This document shows positions 1-6,939 of a stretch of 9,370 nt of DNA, piece after piece; position 1 is the first letter of the stretch, and each line of letters starts with the position of its first letter. Source of the DNA: Bacillota bacterium (GTDB lineage Bacteria; Bacillota_A; Clostridia; DSM-8532); contig JAFADM010000354.1 in the NCBI GenBank assembly GCA_023424865.1, forward strand, positions 1 to 9,370. Direction: 5' to 3'. A program made the position numbers and the translations under genes. The notes under the pieces were generated by a model. It saw only the letters and a program-made list of their open reading frames with translations, was not told where the DNA came from and ran no database searches.

Positions 1-452
1 CCATATTTAATGGCTACCTGACCACCGGCCATGTTGGCTATCATCATGGGCACGAAAAAGGGGCTCACCCTCTTATTACCCTTTTCTATAAGGCTTCTGT
101 GGTTTTCCTCCATGGTTTCCATGCCACCGATGCCGGAGCCTATAATGACGCCTGCGCGGAAGGGATCCATGGTCTTAAAATCCAGGCCGGACATTTCAAC
201 AGCCTTTGTGGCAGCAGCCATGGCAAACTGGGTAAACCTGTCCATACGCTTTGCTTCTTTTTTGTCAATAAACTGGGTGGGATCAAAATCATCAATTTCG
301 GCTCCAACCTTAGTTGAATAGTTGGTCGTATCAAATCTGGAAATCGTTTTTATACCGTTCTGTCCTTCTTTAACAGCGTTCCAGAACGTGTCTACGTCCT
401 TCCCGAGGGAATGGATAACACCTAAACCGGTGACTACGACTCTCCGTTTCAT
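1..452 (-). CDS. fabF: 3-oxoacyl-ACP synthase II (FabF), N-terminal 150 residues, cut by window edge
   Basis: This is the elongating beta-ketoacyl-ACP synthase of type II fatty acid synthesis, a cytosolic enzyme that condenses malonyl-ACP with acyl-ACP. Reading back from the ATG at 452-450, the frame stays open to base 1 and gives 150 residues. It begins MKRRVVVTGLGV, the usual KAS II start, and continues with NAVKEGQNGI, a KRMDRFTQFA helix, and GVIIGSGIGGMETMEE near residue 115. The match to the family is strong along the whole visible part. The catalytic Cys-His-His triad lies past residue 150 and so outside the window; its integrity cannot be judged. One small oddity is IHSLG after TGLGV, where VTPLG is more common. 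An AAAGGA ribosome site lies 7 bases upstream of the start. The gene follows acpP after 132 bases that contain a terminator-like hairpin. Confidence 0.96.
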   Translation of the reverse strand, partial: MKRRVVVTGLGVIHSLGKDVDTFWNAVKEGQNGIKTISRFDTTNYSTKVGAEIDDFDPTQFIDKKEAKRMDRFTQFAMAAATKAVEMSGLDFKTMDPFRAGVIIGSGIGGMETMEENHRSLIEKGNKRVSPFFVPMMIANMAGGQVAIKY

Positions 453-513
453 ATACGCATCCTTTCTTCCTGTATGCACGGGAATAACTACCCCTGTGCG
501 TTAGCCCTATTAT

Positions 514-531
514 CAATAATTGGTATTATTG
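514..531. repeat. AT-rich inverted repeat upstream of fabF
   Basis: CAATAAT and ATTATTG form perfect 7-bp arms around a TGGT loop. The repeat lies just beyond the U-tract of the acpP-fabF hairpin and 61 bases before the fabF start. It overlaps a second short repeat, ATTAT-CA-ATAAT, at 509-520. It could be a weak RNA hairpin or a protein-binding site near an internal fabF promoter. No good promoter pair was found here, so the role is unknown. Confidence 0.4.
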
Positions 532-532
532 C

Positions 533-575
533 AAGAAAAAAAGCCCCGACCATTAATGGCGGGACTTTTTTTATT
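533..575 (-). terminator. Intrinsic terminator or attenuator between acpP and fabF
   Basis: Bases 542-566 form a GC-rich stem of 10 base pairs with one bulged base and a four-base TTAA loop. On the minus-strand RNA it is followed directly by seven U residues, from the A-run at 536-542. One pair is G-U on the minus-strand RNA but A-C on the plus strand, which favours use in the direction of the operon. A T-run also lies on the other side, so bidirectional action is possible. It lies inside the fab cluster, so partial termination would give more acpP than fabF transcript. Confidence 0.75.
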
Positions 576-584
576 TCGTTTTAA

Positions 585-812
585 TTATTGGTGAGACTTA
601 ATGTAATCAACAGCATCACCAACGGTTGTAATCTTTTCTGCTTCCTTGTCTGGTATTTCCAAATCGAACTCTTCTTCAAGAGCCATGATAAGCTCAACTA
701 TATCAAGGGAATCAGCACCGAGATCATCGATGAACGACGCCTCCATTGTTATATCACCTTCATCCACTCCAAGCTGCTCGACAATGATTTCTTTAACCTT
801 CTCAAATGCCAC
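585..812 (-). CDS. acpP: Acyl carrier protein
   Basis: This 75-residue acidic protein carries acyl intermediates as thioesters on a 4'-phosphopantetheine arm and is the shared cofactor of the Fab enzymes and PlsX. The modified serine is Ser35 in the [11 protein letters not shown] motif at the start of helix II. The helix III region [22 protein letters not shown] is typical of the family. The GTG at 812-810 is chosen as start because it gives the normal ACP N-terminus (AFEKVKEII) and follows AAGGGGG by 8 bases. An in-frame GTG at 821-819 lies inside that ribosome site, and the longer frame up to 872 adds residues that ACPs lack. The gene lies 71 bases after fabG and is followed by a terminator-like hairpin, as suits a gene needed in high amount. 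Confidence 0.97.
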   Translation of the reverse strand: MAFEKVKEIIVEQLGVDEGDITMEASFIDDLGADSLDIVELIMALEEEFDLEIPDKEAEKITTVGDAVDYIKSHQ

Positions 813-827
813 AACACTCACCCCCTT
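813..827 (-). promoter_or_regulatory. Ribosome binding site that sets the acpP GTG start
   Basis: The minus strand reads AAGGGGG at 827-821, eight bases before the GTG at 812. This spacing supports 812 and argues against the overlapping GTG at 821. Confidence 0.7.
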
Positions 828-883
828 CCAGACAGGAATTGCAATGAAATATATCACTATTATTGCATCCATTAGAAATAATA

Positions 884-1621
884 TTACATATACAGCCCAC
901 CGTCAACATTTATTACCTGCCCGGTAATATATTGCGCATGCTCTGAGGCCAGGAAAAGAACCAGATCGGCTACGTCGGAAGGCGTCCCATACCTTCCCAG
1001 CGGTATGCTCTTCAAATAATTCTCCTTAAGCTCGTCAGGCAGCCCGGCTGTCATCTGAGTATCAATGAACCCCGGAGCAATGGCATTGCAGGTAATAGCC
1101 CTGGATGCCAGCTCTCTGGCTACTGATTTTGTAAAGCCCACCAAACCCGCTTTGGAAGCGGCATAGTTGGCCTGACCGGCATTTCCCATAAGACCCGTAA
1201 CGGAAGTGATATTTATAATTCTCCCGCTGCGTTTTTTCATCATAATACGGGATGCTGCCTTGGTTAAAAGAAACACACTTTTTAAGTTGGTATCGAGAAC
1301 CCTGTCCCAATCCTCTTCTTCCATGCGTATTAAAAGCCTGTCGGCAGTTACTCCGGCGTTATTGACAAGAATGTCCAGGCTGCCAAAAACCTCAATGGTT
1401 TTCTCAACCAACGCAGAAGCCTTGCCCGTTACGGTTAAGTCACCTGAAAAGCTGCTTACTGAAAGCCCTTCATCGGCAAGAGCCTGTGCAGTGTCAACAA
1501 CAGAATCGCCTGTGCCGCAAAGCATGACATTGGCGCCCTGTCTTGCGAAAGCCTCTGCTGCAGCCAGGCCTATGCCCCGGGTAGAACCCGTGACAATGGC
1601 TGTCTTCCCCTTAAAATTCAT
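884..1621 (-). CDS. fabG: 3-oxoacyl-ACP reductase (FabG)
   Basis: FabG reduces 3-ketoacyl-ACP to 3-hydroxyacyl-ACP with NADPH, the first reduction of each elongation cycle, in the cytosol. The 245-residue protein is a complete classical short-chain dehydrogenase. It has a Rossmann TGSTRGIG cofactor loop at 11-18, NNAG at 87-90, and a catalytic tetrad Asn112, Ser140, Tyr153 and Lys157 (YAASK). The C-terminus [13 protein letters not shown]...[11 protein letters not shown] is typical. Length matches the family. The ATG follows the fabD TGA after one base, so the two genes are probably translationally coupled. A GGGAGG ribosome site lies within the end of fabD. Position in a fab operon, rather than family membership alone, supports FabG over other short-chain dehydrogenases. 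Confidence 0.97.
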   Translation of the reverse strand: MNFKGKTAIVTGSTRGIGLAAAEAFARQGANVMLCGTGDSVVDTAQALADEGLSVSSFSGDLTVTGKASALVEKTIEVFGSLDILVNNAGVTADRLLIRMEEEDWDRVLDTNLKSVFLLTKAASRIMMKKRSGRIINITSVTGLMGNAGQANYAASKAGLVGFTKSVARELASRAITCNAIAPGFIDTQMTAGLPDELKENYLKSIPLGRYGTPSDVADLVLFLASEHAQYITGQVINVDGGLYM

Positions 1622-1622
1622 C

Positions 1623-2567
1623 TCAAGGAGCCACCTCCCTCAATGCCGTAAGCGTTGCCTCCAGAGAGGCCTTATCCTCGACATTCAAGGTTATGGCAGA
1701 CTTGTCGATTTTCTTAATAAAGCCGGAAAGGGTTTTTCCAGGGCCGATCTCAACAAAGGTATCCACACCGGCCGCAAGCATGGTTTTGACACAGTCTTCC
1801 CAGCGGACAGAGGAACTGACCTGGCGTACCAGAAGCTCCTTCACATCCTCACCCTCACCGATAATATTTCCGGTAACATTGGTTACTACCGGAATTTCCG
1901 GTTTTTGAACCGCTACCGCTTCAAGCTCTTTAGCCAGAAGACGGCCTGCAGGCTCTAAAAGGCTGCAATGGAAGGGTGCGCTTACATTTAAGAGCATGGC
2001 CCTTTTGGCGCCCATCTCCGTGGCCACCTTCACGGCTTCGGCAACGGCATTGGCCGCTCCCGCCACCACAATCTGACCGGGGCAGTTAAAATTGGCGGGT
2101 TCTACGATGCCTGCCTCTCCTGCCTTCCGGCATACCGTGAGCACATCCTCTCTGGAAAGGCCCAAAAGTGCGGCCATAGCGCCCTCACCTACAGGAACGG
2201 TTTCCTGCATAAGCTTGCCTCTTTTTCGTACAAGCTTCACGGCATCCTTAAAGGAAAAGGTTCCGGCAAGTACGTGAGCACCGTATTCACCAAGGCTAAG
2301 GCCCGCTGTCATAAAGGGCTTGACGCCCGCCTCCAAAAGGGGCTGAGCGCAGGCAACGCTGGCGGTTAAAATAGTGGGCTGAGTGTTTTCCGTTATCCTC
2401 AGGGTCTCGTCATCGCCGGAAAAAATCATGTCCGTCACACTGAACCCAAGGGCTTCATCAGCCTCGTCAAAAATCTTCTTTGCATTAGGTGAAAAAGTAT
2501 GGATTTCCTGAGCCATCCCAACATATTGAGCGCCCTGTCCCGGAAAAATAAAAGCTATTTTTCCCAT
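1623..2567 (-). CDS. fabD: Malonyl-CoA:ACP transacylase (FabD)
   Basis: FabD moves malonyl from CoA to ACP and supplies the extender unit for FabH and FabF. The 314-residue protein has the FPGQGAQYVGM motif at 8-18 and the nucleophile Ser91 in GLSLGEY. Other expected active-site residues are Arg116, His200 (SAPFHC) and Gln249. The C-terminal EIGPGKTLSGF is conserved. Instead of the textbook GHSLGE, the residue before the serine is Leu; I have seen this as a recurring form in clostridial FabD and do not read it as damage. The start is ATG with a near-perfect AGGAGG site seven bases before it. A 79-base gap separates it from fabH; in many clostridia fabK sits at this place, but nothing codes here. 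Confidence 0.97.
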   Translation of the reverse strand: MGKIAFIFPGQGAQYVGMAQEIHTFSPNAKKIFDEADEALGFSVTDMIFSGDDETLRITENTQPTILTASVACAQPLLEAGVKPFMTAGLSLGEYGAHVLAGTFSFKDAVKLVRKRGKLMQETVPVGEGAMAALLGLSREDVLTVCRKAGEAGIVEPANFNCPGQIVVAGAANAVAEAVKVATEMGAKRAMLLNVSAPFHCSLLEPAGRLLAKELEAVAVQKPEIPVVTNVTGNIIGEGEDVKELLVRQVSSSVRWEDCVKTMLAAGVDTFVEIGPGKTLSGFIKKIDKSAITLNVEDKASLEATLTALREVAP

Positions 2568-2646
2568 TATTGACCTCCTTGGAAATTAAAAAGTAAGAAA
2601 CCGTCGCATTCGATGCTCTCTTTAAGAAAAAGCCCTGACGAAGCGC

Positions 2647-3639
2647 TCAGTAAGACCAGGTAAGAAGCGTAGCACCATATGTAAGCCCGCCTCCGAAAGC
2701 TACAAGAACGATATTATCGCCCTTTTGAAGAAGACCTTTGCTGGAAGCCTCATCCAGGCATACAGGGATGCTGGCGCTGGAAATATTCCCGGTGTTCTCC
2801 AAATTGGTGTAGACAGAATCCATTGAAATGTCAAGACGCTTGGCAGCATTTTGAAGGATTCGTATGTTGGCCTGATGAGGAAAAATCATCTTAATTTGAT
2901 CAACGGATTTACGGGCTTTTTCAAGCACATAACGGGTAGCGTCAGCCATAACCCGTGTTGCAAAGGTGAAAACCTCCTTGCCTTCCATCCAGATGACCTG
3001 GGATTTACCCTCGTTTCGAACGGCCTTGTCTTCTTCAGAGAGATGGAAGCAGGGAATGGTCAGCACACCGCCGCCCTCGCCCTCTGCGCCTAAAAGAGTG
3101 CTTTCAACGCCTGTTCCGTCTTCTACCCTGCCAACCACCACCGCACCGGCTCCGTCTCCGAAGAGGATGCAGGAAGCTCTGTCGGTGTAGTCCGTTACCC
3201 GGCTTAAAGCTTCAGCGGATACTATAAGCACATGATTATAGCTTCCGGCTCTTATGAGGCTTTCAGCGAGATTCAACGCATAGATAAATCCACTGCAGGC
3301 ACCGTTGAGATCAAAGGCTGGCGCTTTTCCGCCGATATGCTTTTGTACACTGCACGCAAGTGACGGTGTCATTGCGTCCGGGGTTACGGTTGTTGCAATA
3401 ATCAAATCAATATCATCACTGGTTAGTCCACTTTTTTCGAGCGCTTTGCGTGCAGCTTCCGCCGCAAGCACGGCAAGGGGAACATCCTTATCGATAATGC
3501 GCCGTTCCTTAATGCCCGTACGCTTAACGATCCATTCATTGTCCGTCTCCACCATACGCTCTAAATCTTCATTGGTAAGCCTTTTTTCGGGCAAGCAGCT
3601 TCCTGTGCCCAAAATGCCGGCTTTACAAGGCTTCGTCAT
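2647..3639 (-). CDS. fabH: 3-oxoacyl-ACP synthase III (FabH)
   Basis: FabH starts fatty acid chains by condensing a short acyl-CoA with malonyl-ACP; in Gram-positives branched primers are often accepted, but substrate choice cannot be read from this sequence. The chosen protein has 330 residues. Its catalytic triad is Cys115 (NGACSGF), His255 (PHQAN) and Asn285 (NTGNISSASIP). It ends with the usual FGGGLTYGATLL segment. An in-frame ATG at 3654 would add MWEGY, but the GGGAGGGG ribosome site lies between the two ATGs, only a few bases before the one at 3639, so 3639 is preferred. The first 17 bases overlap the end of plsX, which suggests translational coupling. Confidence 0.96.
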   Translation of the reverse strand: MTKPCKAGILGTGSCLPEKRLTNEDLERMVETDNEWIVKRTGIKERRIIDKDVPLAVLAAEAARKALEKSGLTSDDIDLIIATTVTPDAMTPSLACSVQKHIGGKAPAFDLNGACSGFIYALNLAESLIRAGSYNHVLIVSAEALSRVTDYTDRASCILFGDGAGAVVVGRVEDGTGVESTLLGAEGEGGGVLTIPCFHLSEEDKAVRNEGKSQVIWMEGKEVFTFATRVMADATRYVLEKARKSVDQIKMIFPHQANIRILQNAAKRLDISMDSVYTNLENTGNISSASIPVCLDEASSKGLLQKGDNIVLVAFGGGLTYGATLLTWSY

Positions 3640-4645
3640 ATACCCCTCCCACATCCATACGCGAGAAAATGTTTTTCATTTGTTCCAATACCGTCGTACA
3701 GGCTGAGCTGCAGGCTTTGGTAATGGTATTACGTATTGCTTTTTTCTTGGAATTGCCATGGCATTTATAAATCATGCCGTTAACACCGAGAATGGGGGTA
3801 CCACCCAGTTCTTCAGGGTCAACTTGCTTTTTTAGCTTTTTTAGTTCGTGCTTAACCAAAAGGTAGCTTAATTTGCCGGAGAGACCTCCACTGTACATTT
3901 TCTTAAGGTAATTCATAAAATACTGGCCGGTTCCTTCCATGATTTTAAGCATGGCGTTCCCCGTAAAGCCGTCACAGACGACGACGTCCACATGGCCTTC
4001 GGTGACATCACGGCCTTCCACATTACCCACAAAATTAAGATTGGAGCCTTTAAGAATTTCATAGGCCTGCTTAAGGGCCTCGTTACCTTTCCCCTCTTCG
4101 GTTCCCACATTAACAAGACCGACTCTGGGGTTTTGGATACCGTACATGTTCTTCATATACTCGGTGCCCATTATGCCGAACTGGAGATAATTTACCGGTT
4201 TAATCTGAGTGTTCATCCCTGCGTCAATAATCATGGTCTGTCCGTTCAGGGAAGGAACCAGAGGTGCCAGGGCAGGCCGGTTAACGCCTTTTATACGTCC
4301 TGCGATAAGGAGTGAGCCTGCAAGTAAGGCGCCGGTGCTCCCCGCTGAGATAAAGGCTTGTGCATTTTCTGTTTTCAGCTTTTTCATACCGATAACCAAA
4401 GAAGAGTTTTGCTTCTTTTTGATGGCTTCGGTGGGTTTATCATAGTTTGTGATTTCTTCCTGGGCATCGGTAATCAGGATCCGGGAAAGATGGGTTGTGT
4501 TGTTTCCGATGCATTGCTCAATCCGAATTTTGTTCCCGATTAACTCTATGTTAAGTCCGGAGTTTTCCTCCAGAGCCTCCAAACAGCCTTCTACCACCGC
4601 TTCTGGGGCATTGTCTCCACCCATTGCGTCCACTATGATTTTCAA
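3623..4645 (-). CDS. plsX: Phosphate acyltransferase PlsX
   Basis: PlsX turns acyl-ACP and phosphate into acyl-phosphate, the donor used by the membrane enzyme PlsY to make lysophosphatidic acid. It links fatty acid and phospholipid synthesis and is a peripheral membrane protein. The 340-residue sequence starts MKIIVDAMGGDNAPEAVVEG and carries SAGSTGAL (100-107), CDGFTGNAMLK (224-234), GGTPILGVNG (281-290) and CHGNS. All are family hallmarks and the length is normal. The start is TTG at 4645, ten bases after AAGGAG. The ATG at 4655 is in another frame. The fapR-plsX adjacency is the classic Bacillota arrangement, and the 86-base gap between them holds a palindrome that may be a FapR site. rpmF, often upstream of plsX, is absent. 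Confidence 0.96.
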   Translation of the reverse strand: MKIIVDAMGGDNAPEAVVEGCLEALEENSGLNIELIGNKIRIEQCIGNNTTHLSRILITDAQEEITNYDKPTEAIKKKQNSSLVIGMKKLKTENAQAFISAGSTGALLAGSLLIAGRIKGVNRPALAPLVPSLNGQTMIIDAGMNTQIKPVNYLQFGIMGTEYMKNMYGIQNPRVGLVNVGTEEGKGNEALKQAYEILKGSNLNFVGNVEGRDVTEGHVDVVVCDGFTGNAMLKIMEGTGQYFMNYLKKMYSGGLSGKLSYLLVKHELKKLKKQVDPEELGGTPILGVNGMIYKCHGNSKKKAIRNTITKACSSACTTVLEQMKNIFSRMDVGGVYDEAL

Positions 4646-4661
4646 AGCACGTCATCTCCTT
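4646..4661 (-). promoter_or_regulatory. Ribosome binding site for the plsX TTG start
   Basis: The minus strand reads AAGGAG at 4661-4656, ten bases before the TTG at 4645-4643. The ATG at 4655-4653 directly follows the ribosome site but is too close and out of frame, so TTG is the start that gives the PlsX N-terminus. Confidence 0.6.
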
Positions 4662-4706
4662 ATTCGCTATACTCTTGTTGCTCTGCCTGCAGACGGTGCT
4701 GTTTTT

Positions 4707-4733
4707 GACGGGAGTATTTAAATACTCTGCGTC
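4707..4733. promoter_or_regulatory. Perfect palindrome between fapR and plsX, candidate FapR operator
   Basis: GAGTATTTAAATACTC at 4712-4727 is a perfect 16-bp palindrome. It is extended by GACG (4707-4710) and CGTC (4730-4733) with one unpaired base, and the outer arm enters the fapR stop codon. On the minus strand it is followed by an A-run, not a U-run, so it is not an intrinsic terminator. The half-sites AGTA...TACT resemble those I recall for FapR boxes (TTAGTA...TACTAA), but the spacer here is six bases and the outer bases differ. Binding by FapR is an inference from sequence resemblance and position. Confidence 0.5.
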
Positions 4734-5307
4734 AGTTTGCCTCCGGTTTGATATCCACAAGCAGAAATTTTCCTCTGAAAACTTCAATCTGCTTATTATA
4801 AATAAGTACCCACACAATATACCGATTAAGTACTCTTTTTTGTCTGATACTCACCTTGGCAATTAGCTTGCTTCCTGCATAAACCGGATGCTTATATTTT
4901 ATATTGGCAACACCGACCAGAGCCACATCCGCATCAATAACGGCAATAGCAATGGATTCTGCCATTGAATAAATATAGTGTCCCCTGACGATTTTGGAGT
5001 GAGAAAAAACCATTTTATCCGTGGTTTCAAGCACGGATATGGCGCTTTCGCCCAGCTTCAACTCAACAATTTCTCCAATAATTTCATCCGAGTGGATGGC
5101 TCTAACCTTATCGTGGTTGACGGCTGCCATTTCCCTTACACGCTGTCTAAGCTCGGGAACGCCCAGCTCAAGTCTATCCAGCCTTACAGTGGGAACGCTT
5201 ACCTTCAGGATTTCAGCGATTTCCTCATCGGTAAGGAAAGGATTCTCCTTAAGCTTCTCAACCAGCTTCGCCTGTCTTTCCTGTTTTGCCTTTGGGTCTC
5301 TGCTCAA
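4732..5307 (-). CDS. fapR: Malonyl-CoA-responsive repressor FapR
   Basis: FapR represses fatty acid and phospholipid synthesis genes and is released from DNA by malonyl-CoA. The protein has two parts. An N-terminal helix-turn-helix (about residues 20-58) contains NPFLTDEEIAEILKVSVPTV and then RLDRLELGVPELRQRV. A C-terminal hotdog-fold domain (about 70-187) carries the conserved IVRGHYIYSMAESIA segment; its Arg-Gly pair corresponds to residues near 106-107 of B. subtilis FapR that act in ligand sensing. Length (191) matches the family. Two starts are possible. TTG at 5307 lies six bases after AGGGTG and is preferred. GTG at 5316 (194 residues) overlaps that ribosome site and has none of its own. 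The gene opens the fab operon and probably represses itself. Confidence 0.95.
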   Translation of the reverse strand: MSRDPKAKQERQAKLVEKLKENPFLTDEEIAEILKVSVPTVRLDRLELGVPELRQRVREMAAVNHDKVRAIHSDEIIGEIVELKLGESAISVLETTDKMVFSHSKIVRGHYIYSMAESIAIAVIDADVALVGVANIKYKHPVYAGSKLIAKVSIRQKRVLNRYIVWVLIYNKQIEVFRGKFLLVDIKPEAN

Positions 5308-5368
5308 TTTATTCACCCTGATAGTTATATTCTTTTATAATTATTACCTGATAATATATTCTGTTGCT

Positions 5369-5397
5369 AGTATATATTATTTTCTTAGTGTATGCAA
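5369..5397 (-). promoter_or_regulatory. Candidate sigma-A promoter of the fapR operon
   Basis: On the minus strand, TTGCAT (5397-5392) and TATACT (5374-5369) are separated by 17 bases. The -10 matches consensus at five of six positions and the -35 at three. Transcription would begin near 5362, about 55 bases before the fapR start. The -10 region includes TAGTA on the plus strand, a half-site seen in FapR boxes, but the other half is poor. The region is very AT-rich, so chance matches are likely. Confidence 0.5.
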
Positions 5398-5436
5398 TAC
5401 CATCGTTAAATATAAAGCAATTTATTTGCCATCGGC

Positions 5437-5455
5437 TCAATTGAAAAACAATTGA
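5437..5455. repeat. Short inverted repeat upstream of fapR
   Basis: TCAATTG and CAATTGA are perfect 7-bp arms around an AAAAA spacer. The repeat lies between the hairpin ending the hydrolase unit and the fapR promoter. It may extend the terminator region or be an operator; the sequence does not decide. Confidence 0.35.
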
Positions 5456-5487
5456 TTAAAGCGGAGGCCGCGCATGCGACCTCCGCT
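5453..5487 (-). terminator. Terminator-like hairpin after the glycoside hydrolase gene
   Basis: Bases 5460-5487 form a 12-bp GC-rich stem (outer arms AGCGGAGG and CCTCCGCT) with a four-base loop. The 5468/5479 pair is G-U on the minus-strand RNA but C-A on the plus strand, which favours use by the minus-strand unit. It starts 29 bases after the hydrolase stop. The U-tract is short (UUUAAUC), although a run of five U follows a few bases later, so termination may be incomplete. Confidence 0.7.
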
Positions 5488-5516
5488 CCGGTTCAGCTTG
5501 AAAGCTCTGTCTTCTG

Positions 5517-6878
5517 TTACCACCTGATGACAAGAACCCAGTCGTTCTGCCCGTTTTTTCTGACAGGAGGCGTAAATTGAGCCGTCCCTATTAGAGACTT
5601 TTCACCGAGGAAGCTATAGATCCCGGCTTCCGGATTAAACCAGTAAAAGTTAGCCACACCTTCCCCCACACGGGAAAGCTCCAATGAGAAGCATTCCCCC
5701 GTATAGGTGTAGAAAAAAGCGAAGCCCTCTCCCGCAAACGCTGCGACACGGCCATATTTTTCCCTTTGGGGATGGGCCAGCAAATGCCCTGCAGACCTTC
5801 CTGCGGTAAAATTCACAGAGTTTATTAATTGGCACAGAACACCCATCTGTCCGGATCCTTCATGATGGATAGCCTCCTGCCAGGGCTCCCTGGCGCCGTA
5901 ACGGGGCTGCCCCTTCTCCTTAATGTAAAACTGCATCACCGAGTTGTCGCCATAGGTGTGGCCGCAGGCGCCTTCAAAGACGGACCAATAAGCGTAGCGC
6001 CGCACGTCATGAGCCTGCCAGTAAGGCTGAGACACGTCATGAAGCCCCTGGAGAATCTGCTCGTAGGAAGGCTCCCCGTCAAGGGTGGGACGCTTCACCG
6101 AAGCGGCATAATCCCGCTCCACATACTTCCAGTTATCCTCCCCAAACCAGCCTTCCTTCTCCGAGTTGTCATCCCAGGCGCCAAGGGAGCCCTGATCATA
6201 GCGCCGGTGTCCTGACTGGAACATGTTGAAATCAAGCCAGTCCGCCTCGTTGAACCAAAGAGATGAGGAGGTTCTGCCAAAGGGATGGAAGCCTATGAGC
6301 TTATCCGGACAGTGCTTTTTGAGAGTGGCGGCAAGCTTCATCCAAACGCCGTATCCATCGCTTCCCCTTATGTCTCCGCCCAGAATCCAGACTATATTTT
6401 TAAGAGAGCCATAGCGTTGGGCGAGAAAACGGCCATATTCCTCCGCATTCTGCTCGTTGAGATACCCCTGCTTGACCATGGCACCCCAGCAGGGCAAAAG
6501 GCCCATATAAAGCCCCTCCTTCTCCGCCATGGCCACAACCGAATCGATGTGCTGCCAGAAGCCGCCATCCAGATCCGGTCTTGCAAAGTCTCCGTCTATA
6601 AGGGGTTGGCCCAGCCGCGACTCCCTTTGGGGCAGACTGCTTGCATTCCCACTCCCCTGATCCATGCTGTGAACCAGTGACGCCAGAATAATATTAAAAT
6701 GCTTGGCTCTCCGGTTTTTAAAGTAGAGTCTGCATTCGTCGCCGTTAAGGGACTGGAATAAAAGCCACGCTGTATCTCCCATCCAGAAAAAGGGCTCGCT
6801 TCCATTCATCAGATAACGTTTGTTTTCAGAAACACGCAGTACACCGTTATCCCATGGGTTTGAATTGCTTCTGTTCAT
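5517..6878 (-). CDS. DUF4038/GH140 apiosidase-like glycoside hydrolase, cytoplasmic
   Basis: The 453-residue protein fits the DUF4038 (apiosidase-like, GH140) family with a C-terminal beta-domain annotated in databases as collagen-binding-like. The hydrolase part starts LRVSENKRYLMNGSEPFFWMGDTAWLL and has LLPCWGAMV, then NIVWILGGDIRG with Asp169 and TLDGEPSYEQ with Glu269. These are the likely acid/base and nucleophile by analogy with characterised GH140 enzymes. The C-terminal part (about 372-453) includes FNPEAGIYSFLG and ends TPPVRKNGQNDWVLVIRW, typical of that domain. No signal peptide or membrane segment is visible, so the enzyme should act in the cytosol. It is last in an operon after two sugar-permease genes, suggesting it cleaves an imported glycoside. 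Apiose specificity is only a family-level guess. The start is ATG with GGAGG six bases before it. Confidence 0.85.
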   Translation of the reverse strand: MNRSNSNPWDNGVLRVSENKRYLMNGSEPFFWMGDTAWLLFQSLNGDECRLYFKNRRAKHFNIILASLVHSMDQGSGNASSLPQRESRLGQPLIDGDFARPDLDGGFWQHIDSVVAMAEKEGLYMGLLPCWGAMVKQGYLNEQNAEEYGRFLAQRYGSLKNIVWILGGDIRGSDGYGVWMKLAATLKKHCPDKLIGFHPFGRTSSSLWFNEADWLDFNMFQSGHRRYDQGSLGAWDDNSEKEGWFGEDNWKYVERDYAASVKRPTLDGEPSYEQILQGLHDVSQPYWQAHDVRRYAYWSVFEGACGHTYGDNSVMQFYIKEKGQPRYGAREPWQEAIHHEGSGQMGVLCQLINSVNFTAGRSAGHLLAHPQREKYGRVAAFAGEGFAFFYTYTGECFSLELSRVGEGVANFYWFNPEAGIYSFLGEKSLIGTAQFTPPVRKNGQNDWVLVIRW

Positions 6879-6939
6879 TTTATACCTCCATGCTTAAAAC
6901 TCATCGACGCGAAAGAAACTTTTAAAAGCCTGTTTTCCG

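Noticed and set aside
839..868. Inverted repeat TGCAAT...ATTGCA before acpP
   Set aside because: The arms are only six bases with a 17-base loop in AT-rich DNA, as expected by chance.
813..872. N-terminal extension of acpP to the ATG at 872
   Set aside because: It adds a hydrophobic stretch that ACPs do not have and lacks a ribosome site, while GTG at 812 has both a good site and the standard ACP N-terminus.
1206..1958. 250-residue open frame on the plus strand
   Set aside because: It is antisense to fabG and fabD, both of which are complete and have clear catalytic motifs. The plus-strand protein has no recognisable family features and no ribosome site.
2620..2650. Possible hairpin plus U-run just after fabH
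   Set aside because: On the minus strand a short stem before UUUUUCUU can be drawn, but it has a mismatch and only about five pairs, too weak to call a terminator.
3640..3654. Upstream ATG for fabH
   Set aside because: The strong ribosome site falls after this ATG, and the added residues MWEGY are not typical of FabH.
4682..4693. Repeat TCTGC-CT-GCAGA between fapR and plsX
   Set aside because: Short arms and no match to a known operator; noted only because it lies near the stronger palindrome.
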